From Casp-actino8 sp039800005 (GTDB lineage Bacteria; Actinomycetota; Acidimicrobiia; Acidimicrobiales; Ilumatobacteraceae), in the NCBI GenBank assembly GCA_039800005.1, contig JBDLRN010000024.1, forward strand, positions 1-57,035: a stretch of 57,035 nucleotides of DNA, written 5' to 3'. Positions 9,061 through 16,938 of this stretch are shown in pieces. Positions within the stretch are counted from its first letter, which is position 1, and each line of letters begins with the position of its first letter. Position numbers and translations under genes: made by a program. The notes beneath the pieces are model-generated. The model saw only the letters and a program-made list of their open reading frames with translations, was not told the origin of the DNA and ran no database searches.

Positions 9061-10290
9061 ATGAGTTTCGCCTTGGAACGCGTGGTGATCGTCGGTGCAT
9101 CTCTCGCCGGTTTGCGAGCGGCCGAGACCTTGCGTCAGCAGGAGTTCGCCGGATCGATCGTCGTGGTGAGCGACGAGAACGAGGTCCCGTACGACCGACC
9201 GCCGCTTTCGAAGAAGGTGTTGTCGGGGGAATGGGAAGCCGATCGCATTCGTCTGCGCAAGCCCGAGATCCTCGAGTCGTTGAACGTCGAGTGGGTCCTC
9301 GGGGACGGCGCGACCGCCCTCGACGTGGCCGAACGCCACGTCACTTTGCGGTCGGGTCGTCGACTCGATTTCGACGGGGTGATCGTGGCGACGGGAGGAG
9401 TCGTACGTCGTCTGCCCGGTCAACCAGACTGGAGGGGGGTGCACGTCCTGCGCAGTCTGTCGGATTCGCTGTCGTTGCGCGACGAGTTGACGTCGGGTCG
9501 ACGAGTCGTCGTGATCGGCGCCGGATTCATCGGACTGGAGGTGGCGGCCACCGCGCGCACGCGAGGTTGTGATGTCACGGTTCTCGAGGGTGCTCCGGCA
9601 CCGTTGATCCGCGGTCTCGGTGCCGAGATGGGGCAGGTGATCGCGCGCATCCACGAGCAGAACGGCGTGTCGGTGCGGTGCGGAGTGAAGGTCGACGGAT
9701 TCGTCGAGGGTGAACCCGGGACAGTGGCCGGTATTCGTCTCACCGACGGTGACGTCGTACCGGCCGACGTGGTCGTCGTCGGCGTCGGCGTCTCGCCGGC
9801 GACCGGATGGCTGGAGTCGTCCGGGTTGGAACTCCGCGACGGTGTGGTGTGCGACGAGAACTTGAGGGCTGCCCCCCGGGTGTACGCGGCCGGTGACGTG
9901 GCACGGTGGCCCAACCGACTGCTCGGACGCGAGGTTCGCGTCGAGCACTGGACGAATGCGTCCGAACAAGGAGCGGCGGCGGCCCGCAACCTCCTCGCGG
10001 AATCTTGCGGCGAGGTCGGCGCTCCTTACGAGTCGGTGCCGTTCTTCTGGAGCGACCAGTTCACCATCCGCATCCAGTTCCTCGGTCGAGCCGAGGGTGA
10101 CGAGACGGTCGAGATCGTGACCGGTTCGCCCGACGAGAACTCCTTCGTCGCGCTGTATCACCACGGTGATGAGTTCCGCGCCGTGCTCGGTGTGAGTCGA
10201 CCGAAGCAGACGATGCCCTTCGGCAAGTTGCTCGCCGAACACGCGACGTTCGAGCGAGCCATGGCCCTCGTCGCAACCTGGGAGCAGTAG
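9061..10290 (+). CDS. Ferredoxin reductase-type FAD/NAD(P)-dependent oxidoreductase
   Basis: Passes electrons from NAD(P)H to a ferredoxin, typically feeding a cytochrome P450 or dioxygenase. It has 409 residues: an FAD-binding Rossmann motif (VVIVGASLAGLRAAE, about 8-22), the family signature YDRPPLSKKVL (about 44-54), an NAD(P)-binding motif (VVVIGAGFIGLEVAA), a second FAD contact (VYAAGDVARWPN), and a C-terminal reductase domain with VEHWTNASEQG and the SDQF region. The ATG at 9061 fits the Rossmann fold, with CAAGGT six bases upstream. No ferredoxin or P450 gene lies nearby, so its partner is elsewhere. It is divergent from the SpoU gene. Confidence 0.92.
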   Translation: MSFALERVVIVGASLAGLRAAETLRQQEFAGSIVVVSDENEVPYDRPPLSKKVLSGEWEADRIRLRKPEILESLNVEWVLGDGATALDVAERHVTLRSGRRLDFDGVIVATGGVVRRLPGQPDWRGVHVLRSLSDSLSLRDELTSGRRVVVIGAGFIGLEVAATARTRGCDVTVLEGAPAPLIRGLGAEMGQVIARIHEQNGVSVRCGVKVDGFVEGEPGTVAGIRLTDGDVVPADVVVVGVGVSPATGWLESSGLELRDGVVCDENLRAAPRVYAAGDVARWPNRLLGREVRVEHWTNASEQGAAAARNLLAESCGEVGAPYESVPFFWSDQFTIRIQFLGRAEGDETVEIVTGSPDENSFVALYHHGDEFRAVLGVSRPKQTMPFGKLLAEHATFERAMALVATWEQ

Positions 10291-10384
10291 CGAGGGTCGT
10301 TGCATCGCGAACGATCCCGTGACAGACGCGGCTTCGTTGATTAGGCTTTCCGACAGATGTCGTCGAACGATCTCAGGGGATGGC

Positions 10385-10831
10385 GTGCCGCGACTTGATT
10401 CCGAGCGAGTGGCACTGTGGCGCGCGTTCCAGACCGCCGCTGAAGTCGTGTCGCGACTGATCGAAGCCGAAATGGCCGACGAGTTCCAACTGTCGTTGCC
10501 GCAGTTCGATCTTCTGGCCGCGCTCGCTCAACACGACGATCAGATGCGGGTGAAGGAACTCTGCGAGGTGTTGTCCGCCGTACCGTCGAGTTTGTCGCGT
10601 CGCATCGACTCGCTCGTCGAACGGGGATACCTGACCCGTGAGGTTCCGCCCACGTCCGACGATCAACGCGCCGTGGTGGTCACCCTCACCCGAATGGGTC
10701 GACTGGTCTGGCGTGACGCCAACATCTTGTATCGGCGGGCGATCCAGCGGGAGTTCGCCGCCGAACTCTCCGAGACCGACGTGGGAGTCATGTCACGGGC
10801 GATCAGCAAAGTCGCTCCGTTCCGCACCTGA
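10385..10831 (+). CDS. MarR family transcriptional regulator
   Basis: Winged-helix DNA-binding regulator, 148 residues from this start, matching the usual MarR length. The recognition region is visible (ELCEVLSAVPSSLSRRIDSLVERGYLTRE, quoted here only as the segment from ELCEV to YLTRE), followed by the wing with PPTSDDQRAVVVTLT. I chose the GTG at 10385 because AGGGGA lies four bases upstream. A GTG at 10319 gives 170 residues but has no ribosome site and adds a tail unlike the family. It lies between the flavoprotein gene and a thiolase gene on the same strand and could control either; the ligand is unknown. Confidence 0.85.
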   Translation: MPRLDSERVALWRAFQTAAEVVSRLIEAEMADEFQLSLPQFDLLAALAQHDDQMRVKELCEVLSAVPSSLSRRIDSLVERGYLTREVPPTSDDQRAVVVTLTRMGRLVWRDANILYRRAIQREFAAELSETDVGVMSRAISKVAPFRT

Positions 10832-10919
10832 TCAGGAGAGATGGGGGTCGTCGTCTGATTCGCCGGACGACCGGCCCAGACAGCAGACTGTCGTCGTCAC
10901 GACTCACAGGAGACCTCCC

Positions 10920-12089
10920 ATGATCAACGCCGTCATCGTCGACGCCATCCGCACGCCGCTCGGAAAGCGCAACGGCAAATTGAAGGACTGGCACCCGGTC
11001 GACCTCGTGTCGGAAACGCTGAACGCGCTCGTCGAACGCACCGGAATCGATCCGGGCATCATCGACGACGTGGTCATGGGCTGTGTGATGCAGGTCGGCG
11101 AGCAAGGTGTGAACGTCGCCCGCAACGCCGTGCTCGCGGCCGGTTGGCCCGAGTCGGTGCCCGGCACCACCATCGACCGTCAGTGCGGTTCGTCGCAGCA
11201 GGCCGCGCACTTCGCCGCGCAAGGCGTGATGGCCGGTGCCTACGACGTGGTCGTGGCGTCGGGCGTCGAGATCATGACGCGCGTGCCGATGGGCGCATCG
11301 ATGGGTGACGGCAAGTTCGGCTGGCCGTTCGGACCCAAGGTCGGCGAGCGCTATCAGCCGCAGGGCGGATTGGTGCCCCAGGGCATCTCGGCCGAGTTGA
11401 TCGCCGACAAGTGGGGCATCAGTCGTGACGACATGGATCGCTTCGGAGTGCAGTCGCAGGAGCGCGCCGCTCGCGCCACTCGCGAGGGACGTTTCGAGCG
11501 CGAGATCCTTCCGGTGAAGGACGCCGAAGGCAACATGATGACCGCCGACGAAGGCATCCGCGACACCACGATGGAAAGCCTCGGCAAGTTGAAGCCGTCG
11601 TTCCGCCCCGAAGAAGAAGGTGGTCGCGTCACCGCCGGCAACTCGTCGCAGATCACCGACGGCGCGGCTGCGCTGCTCATCATGAGCGAGGCCAAGGCCA
11701 AGGCTCTCGGTCTCACCCCGCGTGCCCGTTTCGTCAACTTTGCCCTCGCCGGTGACGACCCCCGTTACATGCTCACCGCCCCGATCCCGGCCACGCGAAA
11801 GGTTCTCGAGCGGGCCGGGCTCTCGATGAACGACATCGACATCACCGAGATCAACGAAGCGTTCGCCTCGGTCGTTTTGGCGTGGGAGAAGGAATTCCAT
11901 CCCAACATGGAGACGGTCAACCCCAACGGCGGCGCGATCGCTCTCGGTCACCCGCTCGGCGCCTCGGGCGCTCGCCTGATGACCACGTTGCTCAACGAGC
12001 TGGAGCGCACCGGCGGTCGCTACGGCTTGCAGACGATGTGCGAAGGCGGCGGCATGGCCAACGCCACCCTCATCGAACGACTCGGCTGA
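10920..12089 (+). CDS. Acetyl-CoA C-acyltransferase (thiolase)
   Basis: Condenses or cleaves acyl-CoA and acetyl-CoA, in beta-oxidation or acetoacetyl-CoA formation. It has 389 residues with the full thiolase set: nucleophile C89 in DRQCGSSQQA, the histidine of GGAIALGHPLGASG, and the second cysteine in MCEGGGMANA near the C-terminus (about C374). Overall length and the motif MCEGGGMANATLIE match the acetyl-CoA acetyltransferase (FadA/AtoB-like) group; chain-length preference is uncertain. The ATG has a good ribosome site (AGGAGA, about 7 bases upstream). It may be regulated by the MarR gene 88 bases upstream and works logically with the acyl-CoA dehydrogenase at 6.1 kb. Confidence 0.95.
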   Translation: MINAVIVDAIRTPLGKRNGKLKDWHPVDLVSETLNALVERTGIDPGIIDDVVMGCVMQVGEQGVNVARNAVLAAGWPESVPGTTIDRQCGSSQQAAHFAAQGVMAGAYDVVVASGVEIMTRVPMGASMGDGKFGWPFGPKVGERYQPQGGLVPQGISAELIADKWGISRDDMDRFGVQSQERAARATREGRFEREILPVKDAEGNMMTADEGIRDTTMESLGKLKPSFRPEEEGGRVTAGNSSQITDGAAALLIMSEAKAKALGLTPRARFVNFALAGDDPRYMLTAPIPATRKVLERAGLSMNDIDITEINEAFASVVLAWEKEFHPNMETVNPNGGAIALGHPLGASGARLMTTLLNELERTGGRYGLQTMCEGGGMANATLIERLG

Positions 12090-12111
12090 TCCGGGTCGAG
12101 AGGCGACGTCA

Positions 12112-12138
12112 CGATGAGTTTCGGGCGATGAGTTTCGG
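12112..12138 (+). repeat. 14-bp tandem duplication spanning a start codon
   Basis: The 13-base sequence cgatgagtttcgg occurs twice with a period of 14 bases. The first copy's ATG opens a five-codon frame (MSFGR) whose TGA overlaps the ATG of the second copy, which starts the real gene. Confidence 0.8.
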
Positions 12139-12388
12139 CACCGCGATCTGGACGCTCGGTGCCGTCCTCATCTTCTTGTTCTTGTGGCGGGTGGGTACGG
12201 CGCTGTTGCGCGGCATGACCGAACCGTTGCCGCCTCCGCCTCCGCCCGGTGAATTACGCAAGGTCGCAGTGAAGTTTCGCTGCAGCGTGTGCGGGGTGGA
12301 ATTGAAGATGACTCTCGCCCCGGAAGAGGACCCGGAGCCCCCGCGTCACTGCATGGAGGACATGGATCTGGTGGCCCCGATCGAGTGA
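12128..12388 (+). CDS. Small membrane protein with CxxC motif
   Basis: An 86-residue protein of unknown function. An N-terminal membrane helix (about 5-24, TAIWTLGAVLIFLFLWRVG) is followed by a proline stretch of about six residues and a soluble tail with C-x-x-C (CSVC) and a later HC. This could be a minimal zinc ribbon facing the cytoplasm. The start follows the tandem duplication described above. The gene is 38 bases after the thiolase and ends just before a strong hairpin, so it is probably the last gene of that transcript. Confidence 0.7.
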   Translation: MSFGTAIWTLGAVLIFLFLWRVGTALLRGMTEPLPPPPPPGELRKVAVKFRCSVCGVELKMTLAPEEDPEPPRHCMEDMDLVAPIE

Positions 12389-12421
12389 ACGGGAAGTTAC
12401 ATCGATGTGACTATCCCCGTG

Positions 12422-12444
12422 TTCGTCCACACCCTGTGGACGAA
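12422..12444. terminator. Perfect 10-bp hairpin, likely bidirectional terminator
   Basis: TTCGTCCACA, a CCC loop, then TGTGGACGAA, followed by AAATTT on the plus strand. On the minus strand the same stem follows the crgA stop codon. It lies between convergent genes, as expected for a shared terminator. Each arm also resembles a DnaA box (see findings). A separate 10-bp palindrome ACATCGATGT lies just upstream. Confidence 0.7.
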
Positions 12445-12473
12445 AATTTGGTGCTAAAACCCCAGGTCAGAGG

Positions 12474-12791
12474 TCAATGATATTTGGTCGCGGTGTACAA
12501 CCCGCCGAGGATGAACAGCAGTCCGACCAGCAAGTAATAGTTGCTCCGCCCGCCGGGCACGGCACCCAAGTAATAGAGCAGGATCACCAACGCGCCCACG
12601 ATGAAGAGGGCGAACATGAGGATCGGGACCCAGCGTGGGCTCTCCTTCACGTACTGCGGAATCGGCGGGGTGTAACGCGACGAGGCCGCCACGCCGGATT
12701 CGTCGTGATCAGGAGTGGTGGAGCGACCCTCGCCTGGGCGGGTGCCCTTGGGCGTGGTGCGTCCACCTGTCTTGCGCTTCGGAGGTGCCAC
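12474..12791 (-). CDS. crgA: Cell division protein CrgA
   Basis: A small inner-membrane protein of the actinobacterial divisome that interacts with FtsZ-ring and peptidoglycan-synthesis proteins. It has 105 residues: a basic, disordered cytoplasmic N-terminus of about 50 residues, then two membrane helices (about 54-75 and 83-101) joined by a short loop. The family signature SPRWVP precedes the first helix and the second begins SNYYLLVG. The GTG start has a perfect TANNNT -10 seven bases upstream. It is divergent from pabA and next to the pknB cluster, its usual place in Actinobacteria. Confidence 0.92.
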   Translation of the reverse strand: MAPPKRKTGGRTTPKGTRPGEGRSTTPDHDESGVAASSRYTPPIPQYVKESPRWVPILMFALFIVGALVILLYYLGAVPGGRSNYYLLVGLLFILGGLYTATKYH

Positions 12792-12798
12792 GGCGGAA

Positions 12799-12804
12799 AG
12801 TGTA
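12799..12804 (-). promoter_or_regulatory. Predicted -10 of crgA (leaderless)
   Basis: On the minus strand this reads TACACT, ending seven bases before the GTG at 12791. Confidence 0.5.
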
Positions 12805-12838
12805 GGGGATCCGGGTCGATGGCTGGCAGGCTGACGTC

Positions 12839-13417
12839 ATGAGTTCTCGGCGGGTCGTCGTTCTCGACAACTACGACTCCTTCGTCTACAACCTCGTCCA
12901 GTACCTGGGTGAGTTGGGGGCCGATCCGATCGTGCACCGCAACGACGAACTCACCGTCGATCAGGTCCTCGATCTGGCCCCCGACGCCGTGCTCTTGTCG
13001 CCCGGACCGGGTCGACCCGAAGACGCCGGCATCCTCTGCGATGTCATCGTGCCGACGGCCGAGCGCGGGATCCCGGTGTTCGGCGTGTGTCTGGGTCATC
13101 AGGCGATCGGACACGTCTTCGGCGGACACGTGATCCGCGCCCCCGAACTCATGCACGGCAAGACGAGTGAGATCGTCCATCGCGACACCGGAGTGTTCAG
13201 TGGTCTGCCGTCACCGCTCACGGCGACGCGCTATCACTCACTCGTCGTCGAGCGCGAGACACTTCCCGAGTGTCTGACGATCACCGCCGAAACCGCCGAC
13301 GGCATGATCATGGGGCTGAAGCATCGCGAACTGCCGATCGAAGGAGTGCAGTTCCATCCCGAGAGCATCCTGACCCAAGCGGGTCACGACATGCTCCGGA
13401 ACTTCATCGGGTCATGA
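12839..13417 (+). CDS. pabA: Glutamine amidotransferase subunit of p-aminobenzoate/anthranilate synthase
   Basis: Class I glutamine amidotransferase that releases ammonia for aminodeoxychorismate (folate) or anthranilate (tryptophan) synthesis. It has 192 residues. It starts with the signature LDNYDSFVYNLVQYL; the oxyanion motif SPGPGRPEDAG, the nucleophile elbow FGVCLGHQAIG and the catalytic H/E pair in VQFHPES are all intact. An ATG start is present, with CAGGCT six bases upstream. The last six bases overlap the 3' end of pknB on the other strand. The position between crgA and pknB matches mycobacteria, where the gene is named trpG/pabA. No synthase component I is nearby, so the pathway choice is uncertain. 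Confidence 0.93.
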   Translation: MSSRRVVVLDNYDSFVYNLVQYLGELGADPIVHRNDELTVDQVLDLAPDAVLLSPGPGRPEDAGILCDVIVPTAERGIPVFGVCLGHQAIGHVFGGHVIRAPELMHGKTSEIVHRDTGVFSGLPSPLTATRYHSLVVERETLPECLTITAETADGMIMGLKHRELPIEGVQFHPESILTQAGHDMLRNFIGS

Positions 13418-15433
13418 CGGCAGCGTCGTGGTGGCGCCCGGTGACGTGGTCGACGTGGCCGGAGCCACGGCACGTCCGACCCGAATGACCACCTCGGATC
13501 CGACTTCCACTTCTTCGCCGGCCGCGGGAGTCTGATCGATCACGCGCTTGTCGTCACCCGACTCGGGTGTCACGTCGACGTACTCGACGCGCACGATGAG
13601 GCCTTGCGACGTGAGAAGCGGTCGGGCCTGACGTTCGGTCAGTCCGATCACCGGCGGTACCGGAATCGGAGCTCGGCCGTTCGAGACGTACACCGTCACG
13701 GTGGCTCCCTTGGCCACTTCGGCGCCGGTGATCGGACTCGTGCGGATCACGTTGCCGATCGGTACCGTGTCGCTCGCCTCGATGATCTCCTCGACCACGA
13801 GTTCGTACGGCTCGCCTTCGAGGATCGAACGCGCCTCGTCGATGGTCTTTCCGTCGAGGTTGGGAATCGGGTTGGTGCCCTTGCCCTGACTCACGACGAG
13901 GTCGATGGTGGCTCCACCCAGAACCGACTCACCGAACGACGGCTGCGACGAGATGATGGTGTCGGCGGGAACCAGCGGATCGGTGACGTAACCGATGTTG
14001 CCGATGGTGAGACCGAGATTCAGCAGTGCTGTGCGTGCCTGCTCGACGGTGAGGCCGCGCAGATCGGGCACGGGCACCGGTGTGTTGGAGGGGTTGTAGA
14101 CGATGCGTACGGTGTCGCCTTCGTTCACCAGTTGTCCGGCAGGTGGGTCCTGCGACCACACGACGTTGGGATCGACGGTGCTGTTCTCCTCGGGAACCGG
14201 TACGACTTCGAGTCCGAGACCGTCGAGAGCGGCGACCGCGAGGTCGAGCTGGAGGCCCACCACATCGGGTGTTTCGAACGCGACCGCAGGACCGTCGTCA
14301 CCCGACAACGCCAGCAGGCCCACCACGAGAGCGACGATGACGAGAAGACCGGCGAGAACTGAACTCACGACGATCCTGGTGCGGCGACGCGACAGGTCGT
14401 CGGGTGGGACGATCTGACCGGTGGTGTCGCGCGTGGCGGCCTGGTCGCTGATCATCACCACCGTGCGCGGTGACGTGGGACGTTCGGCGGAATCGGCGAG
14501 CGTGGGTGGAGGCAGTACGGCGGGCGTGGCCACGGTGGGCGGGAGAGCGTCATCGGGTTCGCGCTTGTTGAGGATGGCGGCCAGTGCCTGGACCGGCAAA
14601 CCGTCTCGGAACCGACGCAGGTCGTCGCGCACTGCTTCGGCGGTCTGATAGCGACGTGCCGGATCCTTGGTGAGCAGACGCGCCACGATCGCTTCGAACG
14701 CACGCGGCACGTCGGGAGCCAATTGATGCAGTGGAGTGGGCGCTTCGTGCACCTGCTTGTACGCGATCGCCACCGGAGTGTCACCGGTGAAGGGCACCTG
14801 ACCGGAGACCATCTCGTACAGCACGATGCCGAGCGAGTAGAGATCGCTGCGCGGATCGGGCTGACCACCCTGTGCTTGTTCGGGTGAGAAGTAGGCCGCA
14901 GTTCCCATGACCGCGCCGTGAGCGGTGAGTCCACTGTCGGCAGCACTACCGAGAGCGCGCGCGATTCCGAAGTCGGCGACCTTCAGTTGGCCGTTGCTGC
15001 CGATCAGGATGTTGCCGGGCTTGATGTCGCGGTGCACGACGTTGTTGCGATGAGCGAACGACAGGGCCGCAGCGACCTCGATGCCGACTTCGGCGGCCTT
15101 GGACGCCGAGATCGGTCCGACGTCGTTGAGGGCTTCGGCCAGAGTGCGACCCGGCACGTACTCCATCGCCATGAAATACGTGTTGTTGCTCCGACCCCAG
15201 TCGTAGACGCTGACGACGTTGGGATGATTGAGATTGGCCGCCGACTGGGCCTCGCGGCGGAATCGCTCGACGAAGGCCGGATCGGTGGCGAATTCGGGGA
15301 ACAGGACCTTGATGGCGACCAGACGATCGAGCAGGACGTCGCGCGCGAGATAGACGTCGGCCATTCCACCGCGACCGATGCGTTGTTGCATCTCGTAACG
15401 GTCGTTGAGAATGACGTTTCCGTGGTCGGACAT
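13412..15433 (-). CDS. pknB: Serine/threonine protein kinase with four PASTA domains
   Basis: Membrane receptor kinase that senses peptidoglycan fragments and controls growth and division. It has 673 residues. The kinase domain (about 13-280) has the glycine loop GRGGMADVY, catalytic K42, HRD 134-136, DFG 154-156 and an activation loop with T170. A proline-rich juxtamembrane linker follows, then one membrane helix (about 354-377). Four extracellular PASTA domains run from about 388 to 655, and the tail is rich in Thr/Ser. It is the last gene of the fhaA-to-pknB run, 29 bases after pbpA. No second kinase gene (pknA) is present, unlike mycobacteria. Confidence 0.96.
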   Translation of the reverse strand: MSDHGNVILNDRYEMQQRIGRGGMADVYLARDVLLDRLVAIKVLFPEFATDPAFVERFRREAQSAANLNHPNVVSVYDWGRSNNTYFMAMEYVPGRTLAEALNDVGPISASKAAEVGIEVAAALSFAHRNNVVHRDIKPGNILIGSNGQLKVADFGIARALGSAADSGLTAHGAVMGTAAYFSPEQAQGGQPDPRSDLYSLGIVLYEMVSGQVPFTGDTPVAIAYKQVHEAPTPLHQLAPDVPRAFEAIVARLLTKDPARRYQTAEAVRDDLRRFRDGLPVQALAAILNKREPDDALPPTVATPAVLPPPTLADSAERPTSPRTVVMISDQAATRDTTGQIVPPDDLSRRRTRIVVSSVLAGLLVIVALVVGLLALSGDDGPAVAFETPDVVGLQLDLAVAALDGLGLEVVPVPEENSTVDPNVVWSQDPPAGQLVNEGDTVRIVYNPSNTPVPVPDLRGLTVEQARTALLNLGLTIGNIGYVTDPLVPADTIISSQPSFGESVLGGATIDLVVSQGKGTNPIPNLDGKTIDEARSILEGEPYELVVEEIIEASDTVPIGNVIRTSPITGAEVAKGATVTVYVSNGRAPIPVPPVIGLTERQARPLLTSQGLIVRVEYVDVTPESGDDKRVIDQTPAAGEEVEVGSEVVIRVGRAVAPATSTTSPGATTTLPS

Positions 15434-15462
15434 AAGAGTGGGACAAGGCTACCGCTGGGCCA

Positions 15463-16938
15463 TCAGTCGCCGAGAGCAGCGTTCATGACCTTGGACGCCA
15501 CCGGACCGGCCAGAGTTCCGCCGGTTCCGGCGGAAATTTCGGCATTCGTCCCCTTCAGCATCACGGCGAACGCGTAACGGGGGGCTTCGACCGGGGCGAA
15601 GCCCACGATCCACGCGTGCGAGCGCTCGGGTTCACCCGGTCCGTTGAGTTGGGCCGTTCCGGTCTTGGCTGCGCCGATCACACCGTTGGCCAGGCGGAAG
15701 CAGCACGATGCGGTGCCGCGCCGGGCCACTTCCTCCATCAGGTCGGACAGGATCGTCGCGACCTCGGGACTCATGATCTGCCGCCACACCTGAGGGGCGG
15801 TGCGATCGAGGAGACCGCCGTCGTGGTCGCGCGTCGCATCGATCACATAGGGCTGCATCATGGTGCCGCGGTTGGCCACGGCCGCGGCGATGGCCGCCAT
15901 GTGCAGGGGCACCATCTGAGTGTTGCCCTGACCGAAGCCGCCGATGGCGAGAAGGGGCAGGTTCTCCTCGAAGTACTCGACGTTGCCGAAGGAACTCGAA
16001 GCGGCGCTCGGCAGGTCGAAGGGCACCTTCTCGCCGATGCCGAATCGAGTGGCGGCCTCCACCATGGTGGACGCTCCGAGGTCGAGTGCGAGGCGGGCGA
16101 ACGGAGTGTTGCACGAACGTCGGAACACCTCGGTCAGATCACCACCGCACGTACTGCCGTCGTAGTTCTCGATCGGATCGGTGGTCTGGGGCGGGATGAA
16201 CTGCGACTCCTCGGTGAACACGGTGGCCAGATCGACGGTGCCGTTCTCGAGTGCGGCTGCGGTGGTGAGGATCTTGAACGTCGACCCCGGCATGTAGCGC
16301 TCTTGGTAGGCGTTGGCGAGCAGCGGATTCGACGGGAGGAGATCGAGGAACTGCAACCAGAGACCGGCCTCGGCACTGTCGTGGGCGGAGATCAGGTTGG
16401 GATCGAACGACGGCCAACTCCACAATGCCTTCACAGCGCCGGTTTGCACGTCGAGAACCACGACCGAGCCTTCGCGTTCACCGAGCGCGGCGCGGGCCGC
16501 CTCCTGCACGTCGGAGTCGACGGTGAGCGTGACCGAACCGGAGTTGTCATCGGCGTCGAAGATCGACCAGACGCCGGCCAGTTGCTGTTCGGTGGTGCGA
16601 CCCGACAGCACGTCGTTGGCCACTCGCTCGACCTGGGTGGCTCCGTAGGCGAGAGTGAAATATCCCGTCAGATGGGCGTAGAGATCGTTCTCGGGATAGG
16701 TGCGCTGCCAGGTGTAGTTGCCACCCGGCTCGGTGCGCACCGACTCGGCGATCACCACTCCGTCGGCGGTGAGGATCGGGCCGCGCGGACGATCGAAGTC
16801 GCGCACCGTTTGACGGGTGTTGCGAACGTCGGCGTCGAGCGACGCCTTGCGACCCACCTGGATGAAGTTCAGCTGAGCGAACAGGATCACGTACAGCACG
16901 AGGAGTGCGACGGCGAGACGACGGATTCGCTGATTCAC
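15463..16938 (-). CDS. pbpA: Penicillin-binding protein, class B transpeptidase
   Basis: Periplasmic transpeptidase that cross-links peptidoglycan. It has 491 residues: one N-terminal membrane anchor (about 8-28), a dimerisation-like domain, then the transpeptidase domain with SxxK (S219-K222 in PGSTFK), SxN (SCN, 275-277) and KTG (425-427), so it should be active. The gene starts four bases inside the end of rodA (ATGA overlap), which indicates translational coupling. RodA is the cognate glycosyltransferase, so the two are expected to act as one machine, with PknB as a probable regulator. Confidence 0.95.
   Translation of the reverse strand: MNQRIRRLAVALLVLYVILFAQLNFIQVGRKASLDADVRNTRQTVRDFDRPRGPILTADGVVIAESVRTEPGGNYTWQRTYPENDLYAHLTGYFTLAYGATQVERVANDVLSGRTTEQQLAGVWSIFDADDNSGSVTLTVDSDVQEAARAALGEREGSVVVLDVQTGAVKALWSWPSFDPNLISAHDSAEAGLWLQFLDLLPSNPLLANAYQERYMPGSTFKILTTAAALENGTVDLATVFTEESQFIPPQTTDPIENYDGSTCGGDLTEVFRRSCNTPFARLALDLGASTMVEAATRFGIGEKVPFDLPSAASSSFGNVEYFEENLPLLAIGGFGQGNTQMVPLHMAAIAAAVANRGTMMQPYVIDATRDHDGGLLDRTAPQVWRQIMSPEVATILSDLMEEVARRGTASCCFRLANGVIGAAKTGTAQLNGPGEPERSHAWIVGFAPVEAPRYAFAVMLKGTNAEISAGTGGTLAGPVASKVMNAALGD

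Noticed and set aside
10319..10384. Upstream GTG start for the MarR gene
   Set aside because: No ribosome site or -10; the GTG at 10385 has AGGGGA at good spacing and gives normal family length.
13412..15433. A second kinase (pknA) fused into the pknB gene
   Set aside because: Only one kinase domain and four PASTA domains are present; no remnant of a second kinase is seen between pknB and pbpA.
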